A stretch of 42,525 nucleotides of DNA from Candidatus Limosilactobacillus intestinipullorum. GTDB lineage: Bacteria; Bacillota; Bacilli; Lactobacillales; Lactobacillaceae. A program made the position numbers and the translations under genes. The stretch covers positions 1-42,525 of the forward strand of contig DXAF01000049.1 in assembly GCA_019117185.1 (NCBI GenBank), given 5' to 3'. Below, in pieces: positions 36,338 to 42,525 of the stretch (positions are counted from its first letter, which is position 1; each line of letters begins with the position of its first letter). The notes beneath the pieces are model-generated. The model was given only the letters and a program-made list of their open reading frames with translations, searched no databases and was not told where the DNA came from.

Positions 36338-36622
36338 CTACTTTTTTGTTTTTTTAGCAGTTTTTTTGCTGCCCTTCTTTTCATCCGCTTCGTCGTCATC
36401 TTTTTCTTCGCGGGGGACCGCTTTGATCATCTTCGCCTCACTCTGACGAACAACTGCCCGACCGTTAAGCTCGTTGACACCACTCTTGTCAGCAGGATCA
36501 AAGTCGTTAATTGAAACCATTACAGAATTATTGTAAACTTTTTCAACTACTCCCTGGAAGCCGTGATCCATTGGTCCAAACTTCTTGCAACCAACAACAT
36601 CACCAATCTCAAAATCAGCCAT
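36338..36622 (-). CDS. DUF2187-like (KOW-type) small protein with Lys-rich tail
   Basis: The 94-residue protein begins MADFEIGDVVGCKKFG. Its core (FQGVVEKVYNNSVMVSIND) resembles DUF2187/YkvS, a small beta-barrel with a KOW-like turn. Residues from about 70 are an acidic then Lys-rich tail (REEKDDDEADEKKGSKK). The last codons are ACA AAA AAG TAG: the phase creates an A AAA AAG heptamer, and the -1 frame continues nine more codons (VAKKADKKS) to TAA at 36314-36312. Start ATG 36622 has GAGGTG 7 bases upstream. Function unknown; nucleic-acid binding is a guess. Confidence 0.85.
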   Translation of the reverse strand: MADFEIGDVVGCKKFGPMDHGFQGVVEKVYNNSVMVSINDFDPADKSGVNELNGRAVVRQSEAKMIKAVPREEKDDDEADEKKGSKKTAKKTKK

Positions 36623-36758
36623 AGTTTTCACCTCGCTAATAGTTCCAATGGGATAACAGAACCACTTTACTCTTTTTCACTATCATTTTCAAGTAAAAGG
36701 TCACCTGGCCCCCTCCCTGCTTTAATGGTAGAATCATAGCAGAAAGGACTTACTGACT

Positions 36759-37094
36759 ATGTTAAAACTTACCGCTGAAGCAATGGTCATCATCTTATTA
36801 TTTGCTAACTTTTTTGGTAACCGTTGCAAGAAGGAAAAGCACGTTTCGGATTGGCTGGGGATCGCCCGGGTCGCCTTCTTTATCCTCCTCGCCCTCTCAG
36901 TCGTCAAACTGATCCTCAACTTTCCCGTTGTCTTAATATTAAACATCCTCTGGCTACTCTACTTGATTGCCACCTATATTTTCTTAGAGAATACCTTCCG
37001 ACTCAAGTGGGAGACCTTTGGCAACCCTCTCCGGGCTACCGGGGTAACGATTGCCCTAGTAGTGTCGTTGATTATTGTAGTGGTCTTTTTCTAG
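36759..37094 (+). CDS. Small integral membrane protein
   Basis: The 111-residue protein has four hydrophobic segments: AMVIILLFANFF, VAFFILLALSVVKLIL, VLILNILWLLYLIATYIF and VTIALVVSLIIVVVFF. A KxxKxxHxS loop lies between the first and second. I do not recognise a family. It is convergent with the surface-protein gene and has an AGAAAGGA ribosome site 10 bases upstream of ATG. Confidence 0.8.
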   Translation: MLKLTAEAMVIILLFANFFGNRCKKEKHVSDWLGIARVAFFILLALSVVKLILNFPVVLILNILWLLYLIATYIFLENTFRLKWETFGNPLRATGVTIALVVSLIIVVVFF

Positions 37095-37116
37095 GGGACG
37101 TAAAATTGATGTGAAG

Positions 37117-37156
37117 AATTAAAAAAAGGCCAGGAGCGAATCCTAGTCTTTTTTAG
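37117..37156. terminator. Bidirectional terminator
   Basis: AAAAGGCCAGGA and TCCTAGTCTTTT pair with one mismatch around a short loop; A- and T-rich tails flank both sides. It serves the small membrane gene and the surface-protein gene. Confidence 0.75.
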
Positions 37157-37170
37157 TTACTAAATAATCT

Positions 37171-40100
37171 TTATCTAGCCTCTAATGTAATAATCCCATT
37201 CTGGGCTTGTGACACGGCTTGAGCGGCCTTAGCTTGCGCCTCTTGGGCGTTGACTAAGTTTTGCTTAGCTTTAGTAAGGTTAGCTTGTAGCGTGGCTGGA
37301 TCCTTAGCACCGTTAGTTAACGTGTTGTAAGCTGTTTGTGCTTGTTGAAGGACAGTATTTGCTTGTGACTGAGTGGCCTTAGCTTGGGTCAGAGCCGCTT
37401 GAGCTCGTGACAAAGCTTGCTTACTAGCAGATACAGCCTGCTGGAGAGCAGTCGTATCTGTATGTGAAGCAGGGTTAAATAAGAAGGAATACAGGTGACC
37501 ATCAGGGCCGACCTGGACAGCTAATGATTGAACGTTACGATCTAATAAGAAGTTAGCATCACCTATCAAGCCATCACTCTGACCTTGAATAACTTCCTTG
37601 TAGGTGTGGTTAAAGATTGCGCGGTGAAGGTTATCAACGCTAATCCAACCATGGTTGGGTAACGAATTGTTATCAACCTTTGACCCATAGCCAAGCGGAT
37701 TATATCCTTGTAAATCCCATGAATTATTGTCGGCATCGGTATCAAAACTCATGAAGCCATATTGTTTTTGAATACCATCATAAGTGTACACAAAATTATC
37801 GTGGAGAGCAGCCATGGCTGTAACAGCTTGAGCAGCGTTACGGATAGCTTGGCTATCAGTGATTAATGGAGCTAAACCACGTACCTGACGGATTGGATTA
37901 ATTAATTCAAGCAAGTAATTAGTAGCATTAACAGAAGCATTAAATGAGAGACCCCGGTTATCAGCTGGGTATACCTGTCTTTTAATCCATTTACCGTGAA
38001 GTGGATTATTGGGATCTGCCGGATCATAGGTATCGTAAGCTGGGTAGCCAACCTTAACCAATTGACGTCGTAATGCCGGATCAGATTGATAACTATCACT
38101 GAGACTGGTTAAAGTGTGGCCAGCAGGAATTACATCATCATCATTAAGATAATGGTTAGTAACATTTTTATTCCACTGATCCATAAGTTTACTCTTAGCA
38201 TCGTCCCATTCATCTGCAATTTGCCCTGCTTCTTTACTACCGATTGGTACACTGCGGTATTTCTTTTGCCACTTTTCTCTTAAATTATTAAATTGATCAT
38301 CAAGCCGCAAATTGCCATTAGTACTGTCATCGCCATTCGGCTTAACATCAGTACTTGCAGCAACCAATGCTGCTTGATCCTTATTTAACTTATTTTGGGC
38401 AGTGTTAACCGCGCTCTGCTTGGCATTGACATCATTGTCGGCACTCGTTTTCGCAGACTGGGCAGCAGTCACTTTGTTGGCTGCCTGCTGAATCGCCACC
38501 CCACCGTCATGTAAGTTATCAACTGCTTGTTGCGCGGTGTTCAGGTCAGCTTGGGCGTTCTTGACGGCGTTGTCGGCACTAGCCTTGTCAGCTAGGGCCC
38601 GTTGTAGCGTCTGGGCAGCGCTCGTCGTTTGGCGCAGACTTACCCAACAGTCGGCAGAATGACCGTTACCAGCTGGATCGTCCGTAAAGCGCAGAACAAG
38701 TTGCAGGTTAGCTAGCGAGTCAGACGGTAGGGTAAAGGTCGTATTGAAGCCACTGAATTGGCTCCGGTAGATTTGCGGCATGGCTTGGGCGACGTCGTCC
38801 CGTTCGCTTAACCGTAACTGTTGCCGACCAATTTCCCGGCCGTTTTGCAGTAAGATTGCGTAGGCGTATGGCTTCGTCAATGACTGATCGTTGGCCATCC
38901 AACCACTAACCCATAAGGCCCGGTGGTCGACTTGGGCCCCATCAATGAAACTAGCCGCCTGATTCAGCGTGCCGATGTGCAGCCATGAATCAGTATAGGC
39001 GCCACTACCACCGTTACCAGTATTGGATGACGAGTAACGGCTGACCAAACTATAGTCATGACCATTAACTAAATTGAGATTACTAAACACATAATTAAAC
39101 CGTGATTGACCGGCTGTCTTGGTGTCATTGAATACTTTGGCAACGTCGGTCGATTTTTTTAGCCCAACTTTAGCGGCAGATACTTGGGACTTAGTAGTGT
39201 TATCAACCACGATCAAGAAGTGGTTGGGTTCCATTAAGGAGATGTCATCGGTGTGCCAACCAGCAACCCGTAAGGCACCGCTACTTAAGTTGTAACCGTC
39301 TAAATTAGCCCGGTTAACCTTCGTGATTGGGTTAAACCAGTAGTCAACGGCATTCCCGTTCCCGGCCGGGTCATCGGTCCAGCGAGAAACGAACTGAATA
39401 TTGTCGTTGAAGTACGGCTGCGTCAAAGCAAATCGTACACTGAAACCAGACCGGCCAGCATTAGCAATGGTTGAAAAGGCCTGGGCGACATCAGGGCGTG
39501 CTTGGCCGGCTTTGACTTCGGCCCGGGCGAGTTCATGACCTTGGGTTTGGTCAAAGGCGATGATGTAATGGTGCGACCGACTGCCAGCTTGGTTGGTGGC
39601 GTGCCAACCGCTGACGGTGAGTGTCCGTCCGTCAGAACTTAAGCCATCCAGGTTGGCCCGATTACTGTGGTCGATGGTCAAGGGACCAAACCAATAGTCG
39701 ACGTGATTACCCTCACCACCAACTGGATCACTGCTGTAACGCGAAATGAGGCTTAGCGAATCGCTCACCGCGCTGTTCGGAATCGTAATGGTAGTGTTAA
39801 AGCCTGAATTAAGGCTATTGTCAATGTTCTGGTAGACTTGGTGAACGTCGGGACGTTGTTGTGGCGTCAGACGTTGCCGGGTAATTTCACGACCTTGGCT
39901 GTTATCAAAGACCAGCAGGTAACGGTAAGCATCTTGGTTGCTTTGACCAGTGGCGTGCCAACCACTGGCCTGGAGTTGCGTCTGCCCACTTTGATTTTCC
40001 GTCAGTGCATAGTGGTCCAAATTACCCTGGTTAGCGTTAACCTGGTTGTTTTGCGTCGTCGTATCCTGTGGTACCTGGTTCGACGTGGCTGCAGCGACCT

Positions 40101-40242
40101 GGCTGGTCGTCACTGGTACCGTCGCATCAGCGTGGACCGTTTCGTTTTGCATGATGGCCGCACCAAACAGAACGGTCGTAATCAAGGCTGTAGTCCATAG
40201 CTTACCACTCTTATACATCTTGAAATGTTGCTTATTTTCCAT
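37171..40242 (-). CDS. Secreted repeat protein with KxYKxGKxW signal and SEC10/PgrA-like domain
   Basis: The 1,023-residue protein starts MENKQHFKMYKSGKLWTT, a KxYKxGKxW-type signal, with cleavage probably after VHADA (about 40). A Gln/Thr/Asn linker leads to four repeats of about 110 residues (74-190, 197-305, 313-422, 432-538), each with SGW/AGW near the start, SGF or similar in the middle and SRYSSDP or related, often ending DYWF. A heptad-rich coiled coil covers 540-630. A CAP/SEC10-PgrA-like domain (about 760-925; INPIRQVRGLAPL, HGWISVDNLHRAIF, VQSLAVQVG) and a second coiled coil complete it. It ends ...NGIITLEAR with no LPxTG or membrane tail, so it is secreted or held by its domains. 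It follows a lipoprotein gene by 31 bases. The last third is more AT-rich than its surroundings. Confidence 0.85.
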   Translation of the reverse strand: MENKQHFKMYKSGKLWTTALITTVLFGAAIMQNETVHADATVPVTTSQVAAATSNQVPQDTTTQNNQVNANQGNLDHYALTENQSGQTQLQASGWHATGQSNQDAYRYLLVFDNSQGREITRQRLTPQQRPDVHQVYQNIDNSLNSGFNTTITIPNSAVSDSLSLISRYSSDPVGGEGNHVDYWFGPLTIDHSNRANLDGLSSDGRTLTVSGWHATNQAGSRSHHYIIAFDQTQGHELARAEVKAGQARPDVAQAFSTIANAGRSGFSVRFALTQPYFNDNIQFVSRWTDDPAGNGNAVDYWFNPITKVNRANLDGYNLSSGALRVAGWHTDDISLMEPNHFLIVVDNTTKSQVSAAKVGLKKSTDVAKVFNDTKTAGQSRFNYVFSNLNLVNGHDYSLVSRYSSSNTGNGGSGAYTDSWLHIGTLNQAASFIDGAQVDHRALWVSGWMANDQSLTKPYAYAILLQNGREIGRQQLRLSERDDVAQAMPQIYRSQFSGFNTTFTLPSDSLANLQLVLRFTDDPAGNGHSADCWVSLRQTTSAAQTLQRALADKASADNAVKNAQADLNTAQQAVDNLHDGGVAIQQAANKVTAAQSAKTSADNDVNAKQSAVNTAQNKLNKDQAALVAASTDVKPNGDDSTNGNLRLDDQFNNLREKWQKKYRSVPIGSKEAGQIADEWDDAKSKLMDQWNKNVTNHYLNDDDVIPAGHTLTSLSDSYQSDPALRRQLVKVGYPAYDTYDPADPNNPLHGKWIKRQVYPADNRGLSFNASVNATNYLLELINPIRQVRGLAPLITDSQAIRNAAQAVTAMAALHDNFVYTYDGIQKQYGFMSFDTDADNNSWDLQGYNPLGYGSKVDNNSLPNHGWISVDNLHRAIFNHTYKEVIQGQSDGLIGDANFLLDRNVQSLAVQVGPDGHLYSFLFNPASHTDTTALQQAVSASKQALSRAQAALTQAKATQSQANTVLQQAQTAYNTLTNGAKDPATLQANLTKAKQNLVNAQEAQAKAAQAVSQAQNGIITLEAR
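38629..40023 (-). repeat. Four tandem about 110-residue coding repeats
   Basis: The repeats correspond to 40023-39673, 39654-39328, 39306-38977 and 38949-38629. Repeats 1 and 2 are most alike; repeat 4 has lost the first NLDG, and repeat 3 lacks SGF. Shared landmarks are a GW pair, a hydrophobic strand, DVxxV/DVAQA and a DDPAGNG-like motif. The family occurs in other lactobacillar secreted proteins. Confidence 0.85.
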
Positions 40243-40273
40243 TTAAGAAATCCCCCTCTTCAACTAATACTCA

Positions 40274-40963
40274 TTAATAGTCTTCTGGATGACCGGCATT
40301 GTACTGCATGACCCGCTGGACACCGTCAGGACCGGTCACATAATCGACCCCCATTTGGTTACCCTCGGCATCAGTATTGCCGGACATCTCCACGTGGTGT
40401 TTCCCATACGAATCAGTGAAGTCCTTGGTATTACCGTCATTACTATTACTACTATCCTGGTCACCAGATCCATTGCTGGTTGTACCAGTATTAGTCGTCG
40501 CAGCGGTTTCCTGGCTCTTGGGTTGGTCAGCCAGGAACTGATTCAGATCAACCTTCTTCGCGGTCTTCTTGAAGTGTTCCGTGTTCCAGTTATCATCCCC
40601 CGTGAGCGTTAACTCACCATTGACCATGGTCGCCGTCAACGGGCTGGTGACGTTACTGTCCTTCAGGTTCACGGTGTAGTGGTCGCCATCCTTCTGCCAG
40701 GTCAACTGATCGTTCGTGTCGGGCTCACCTGAATCGGCGTAGACGTACTGACCGGTCCCATCACTGCGGAGTAGGATTGCCGCACCATCGTCTTTGTCAA
40801 TAAAAGTCCCTACCACTTGGTCCTGATGACGAGCGTGGTGGACCTGGGTCGTGGTGGCCGCTGCATTTTTACTGGAACTGTTTGCCTGGTTGGCGCCACA
40901 ACCCACCAGTAGTAACAAGCTGCTCCCCACTAACAGACTCGCGGATAACTTACCTAGTTTCAT
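40274..40963 (-). CDS. Lipoprotein of unknown function
   Basis: The 229-residue protein has a lipobox LLVGC (about 18-22), so it is anchored to the outer membrane face. A compact domain follows (GTFIDKDDGAAILLRSDGTGQYVY, then KDGDHYTVNL and NGELTLTGDD), of the lipocalin-like beta type seen in small secreted proteins. A Ser/Thr/Asn/Gln linker and a C-terminal region (DSYGKHHVEMSG, GPDGVQRVMQYNAGHPEDY) come next. I do not recognise the family. It follows the broken lipoprotein gene by 17 bases and precedes the surface protein by 31, so all three look like one operon. Confidence 0.85.
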   Translation of the reverse strand: MKLGKLSASLLVGSSLLLLVGCGANQANSSSKNAAATTTQVHHARHQDQVVGTFIDKDDGAAILLRSDGTGQYVYADSGEPDTNDQLTWQKDGDHYTVNLKDSNVTSPLTATMVNGELTLTGDDNWNTEHFKKTAKKVDLNQFLADQPKSQETAATTNTGTTSNGSGDQDSSNSNDGNTKDFTDSYGKHHVEMSGNTDAEGNQMGVDYVTGPDGVQRVMQYNAGHPEDY

Positions 40964-40980
40964 TTATTCATCTCTTCTTT

Positions 40981-41839
40981 CTAATCAGTTACATTAGCCG
41001 AGGTTGGCCCCATTCCATCGATTGGTGTATAGCCACCATCACCGCCGCCAAAGTATTACGCCTCAATGTGGTATTTTCCTTTGCCGGTTCGGGTAATCGT
41101 GTAGACATCCTTGCCCTTAGCACCAGGATAGGTAATCATGACGTAACCATCCTTCGTAGCGTGACTGCCATCATGGGTTTGTGAGTCCCGTTCATAGTCG
41201 AAGTCAGTGAAGCCGCCCTTTTGAACCAGCTTGGCAGTCTGCTCAAAGTCCATTCCGCCTTCTGTTGGCGTACTGTCCGTTGCACCACCATCCCGCTGAT
41301 CATTCAGTTGGGCGCTATCCGCCAATTCGTTAATGGTGTCACCGGCATTATTTTTGTTAGCCAAGTCAGTCATGGTTGCGCGGCTAACCGGCGCCGACCG
41401 GAAGCCACCGTGACCATTAGCCAGGTAGAACTGGTCTCCCACAATTGTGTAATATGTTCGCAGTCGCATTGTTTAGGTACACATAATACAGCACCTGACT
41501 CCCGCTCGGCAGGCTAGTCTTGATACCAGTACTGCTCGGTTGATTACCGGCATTGTAGAGGTCAATTGCCAACTTGCTGTTATTGGAACGCAGGTCTTTG
41601 ACATAGCCATCACCATTTTCGACACCAGCATAATATAGCGCTAGGGCTGCAGTTACCTTTGGCGACTGTTGGTCACTATCTAGTTTTCCTGAATTAGCTG
41701 CTAGTTTGTAGTTAACGAGCGAAGTTTGCGCAGTTGAACTCGTTCCCTACTTAGCCGACTTTTGCGTATTCCCACAGCCGGCTAGTAGGATTGTTAGTCC
41801 TGCAACGCACACAAGGCCCGCAACCTTTTTTGATTGCAT
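40981..41839 (-). pseudogene. Lipoprotein gene broken by two stops and a frameshift
   Basis: ATG 41839 follows GGGGGAGA and encodes MQSKKVAGLVCVAGLTILL with lipobox LAGC, but TAG at 41749-41747 ends it after 30 codons. The same frame continues open (SLVNYKLAANSGKLDSDQQ, ALALYYAGVENGDG, VLYYVYLN) to about 41470. There one base shift moves it into the frame read as RTYYTIVGDQFYLANGHGGF and on to KGKYHIEA, ended by TAA at 41058-41056. The frame stays coding-like beyond that stop (YFGGGDGGYTPIDGMGPT) to TAG at 40983-40981. The full ancestral protein was about 285 residues. Three lesions make it a clear pseudogene. Function unknown. Confidence 0.85.
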
Positions 41840-41929
41840 TTTTATCTCCCCCAATATTATTTTGCTCATCTTTAGGATATTCCTCTTTAGCGTGATTGTC
41901 CGTACTAGTAGCAAAAAAACACTATTCAC

Positions 41930-41960
41930 GAAAAAAAACAGCCATTCACAGCATGGCTAG
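41930..41960 (-). terminator. Terminator after the toxin-antitoxin remnant
   Basis: AGCCAT (41940-41945) pairs with ATGGCT (41953-41958); the minus strand continues into eight T (41938-41931). Confidence 0.85.
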
Positions 41961-41961
41961 G

Positions 41962-42072
41962 TCACACCAACTTAAATATTACTTTATTAACGCGACTAAG
42001 CTTTTCGATATTGTAATACTTATGCTTTAACTTTTTGGCCCGTTTAAATTCTGAGGTTCGATTAATTATCAT
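41962..42072 (-). pseudogene. Truncated RelE/YafQ-type toxin
   Basis: A 36-codon frame begins MIINRTSEFKRAKKLKHK and continues to NIEKLSRVNKVIF before ending KLV and TGA. This matches the N-terminal third of YafQ/RelE-family mRNA interferases (normally about 90 residues). The catalytic C-terminal half is absent, and the terminator follows at once. The ATG overlaps the upstream stop (ATGATAATTAA), a typical antitoxin-toxin junction. It is too short for the ORF caller. It is almost surely inactive. Confidence 0.7.
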
Positions 42073-42160
42073 CGTTCCCGTCCTCGTCTAAATCGTTAAA
42101 TAATTCATCAACAGAATTAGCAGATAGCAAAAAAAGTTCTTTCAAATTCAACCGCGACTT
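42062..42160 (-). pseudogene. C-terminal remnant of a DinJ/RelB-type antitoxin
   Basis: The frame ending at TAA 42064-42062 reads LNLKELFLLSANSVDELF, then NDLDEDGNDDN. SVDELFNDL with an acidic tail is the usual C-terminus of DinJ/RelB antitoxins. The upstream part stays open to a stop near 42210 but does not resemble an antitoxin N-terminus, so the gene has lost its DNA-binding domain. It overlaps the toxin start by 11 bases. Confidence 0.6.
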
Positions 42161-42239
42161 AAGCCCGGGTGGAAAGCAAGTCTGGGTCTCCCTCTGTGTT
42201 TCTTAAAAGTATTCCTGAGCATCCGTATATCCATGTGGC

Positions 42240-42525
42240 AGATTGCAATAAATAACTTGAACAAATTTAATGACGCAGATTAAGCAAAAAGATCTCAATT
42301 GGAGTTCGCCAGTTCAAACATTTGAGAGGCCGCGAATTCAGATACCAATTAATCTGAATCAATTCATCATCACTAATCTCTTCAATTGGCTGACCCTTAG
42401 GAATAAATCGCCGTAACACTCTATTACGATTCTCATTACTACCACGTTCATGCGGAGAATAAGCATGTGCAAAGTACAACGGCACGCCGGTATTTTTCTC
42501 AATTGATTGGTAGTTGGCGAACTCT
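42240..42525 (-). mobile_element. 3' end of an IS30-family element
   Basis: The window ends inside the transposase. About 28 bases past its stop lies AAGTTATTTATTGCAATCTG (42250-42231), a likely terminal repeat because IS30-type ends sit at this distance. The outer boundary is estimated near 42240; the other end is outside the window. Confidence 0.6.
42267..42525 (-). CDS. IS30-family transposase, partial (C-terminal end)
   Basis: The frame is open from the window edge to TAA/TGA at 42267. It encodes about 85 residues including VPLYFAHAYSPHERGSNENR, which holds the last acidic residue of the DDE triad (the Glu in SNEN). The rest (RFIPKG, INWYLNSRPLKCLNWRTP, EIFLLNLRH) is the typical C-terminal end. 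The N-terminal part lies beyond 42525, so I cannot tell whether the transposase is complete. IS30 elements insert into palindromic targets. Confidence 0.9.
   Translation of the reverse strand, partial: EFANYQSIEKNTGVPLYFAHAYSPHERGSNENRNRVLRRFIPKGQPIEEISDDELIQINWYLNSRPLKCLNWRTPIEIFLLNLRH

Noticed and set aside
37902-38099. 65-codon minus frame inside the surface-protein gene
   Set aside because: It is an alternative frame of the large gene, without a ribosome site.
38629-40023. Repeats in the surface-protein gene as a CRISPR or DNA-level tandem array
   Set aside because: The repeats are diverged at DNA level, about 330 bases long and in frame; they are protein domains.
41056-41469. Independent 137-residue gene
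   Set aside because: Its first residues overlap the other frame, there is no ribosome site, and it continues the broken lipoprotein gene; treated as part of the pseudogene.
41-41839. Stop-codon reassignment or suppression explaining the TAG and TAA codons inside genes
   Set aside because: Both TAG and TAA are involved, two of the genes also have frameshifts, and core genes use the same stops normally; no suppressor tRNA is visible.

Overview
The window is a chromosomal segment of a low-G+C Gram-positive bacterium of the family Lactobacillaceae. The genus is most likely Limosilactobacillus, because coding G+C is fairly high, the gene order is lactobacillar, a secreted protein carries a KxYKxGKxW-type signal, and an IS30-family transposase is present. 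The genus is an inference; the family is well supported by conserved gene order.

Layout. 1-900: a decayed LytTR response regulator facing a shared terminator. 903-3076: an intact OmpR-type response regulator and histidine kinase. 3272-4057: yceD-rpmF. 4171-9644: the tightly coupled yqeG-yqeH-yhbY-nadD-yqeK-rsfS-yqeM-tmcAL operon (ribosome assembly, NAD synthesis, tRNA modification) behind one strong promoter. 9786-11113: infC-rpmI-rplT behind an L20-type leader, with infC apparently starting at AUA. 11142-18085: replication and repair genes (dnaI, dnaB, nrdR, coaE, mutM, polA). 18433-24777: Bax inhibitor-1 protein, murC, ytpR, ytpP, a small membrane protein, trmB and ecsBA. 24899-31822: a block matching the Bacillus hit-yhaH-prsA-yhaN-yhaO-yheA order, interrupted by a broken short-chain dehydrogenase. 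31892-36150: a class A penicillin-binding protein and argS with a T-box. 36200-36270: tRNA-Gly(CCC). 36338-37094: a KOW-like small protein and a small membrane protein.

From about 37.1 kb the window becomes accessory. It holds a 1,023-residue secreted protein with four about 110-residue repeats and a SEC10/PgrA-like domain but no anchor, a lipoprotein, a second lipoprotein gene broken three times, a truncated RelBE/YafQ-type toxin-antitoxin remnant, and the 3' end of an IS30-family transposase that runs off the window.

Core genes all look intact. Every lesion I found (LytTR regulator, SDR, lipoprotein, toxin-antitoxin) lies in an accessory gene, which suggests real decay rather than random sequence error. 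The most interesting observations are the AUA start of infC, a dnaX-type slippery heptamer directly before the stop of a small KOW-like gene whose -1 frame overlaps the tRNA promoter, the toxin-antitoxin relic beside the IS, the unanchored repeat surface protein with its lipoprotein neighbours, a PrsA lacking both parvulin histidines, and a 26-bp perfect palindrome upstream of polA. I found no CRISPR array, no rRNA and no convincing complete novel defence system.
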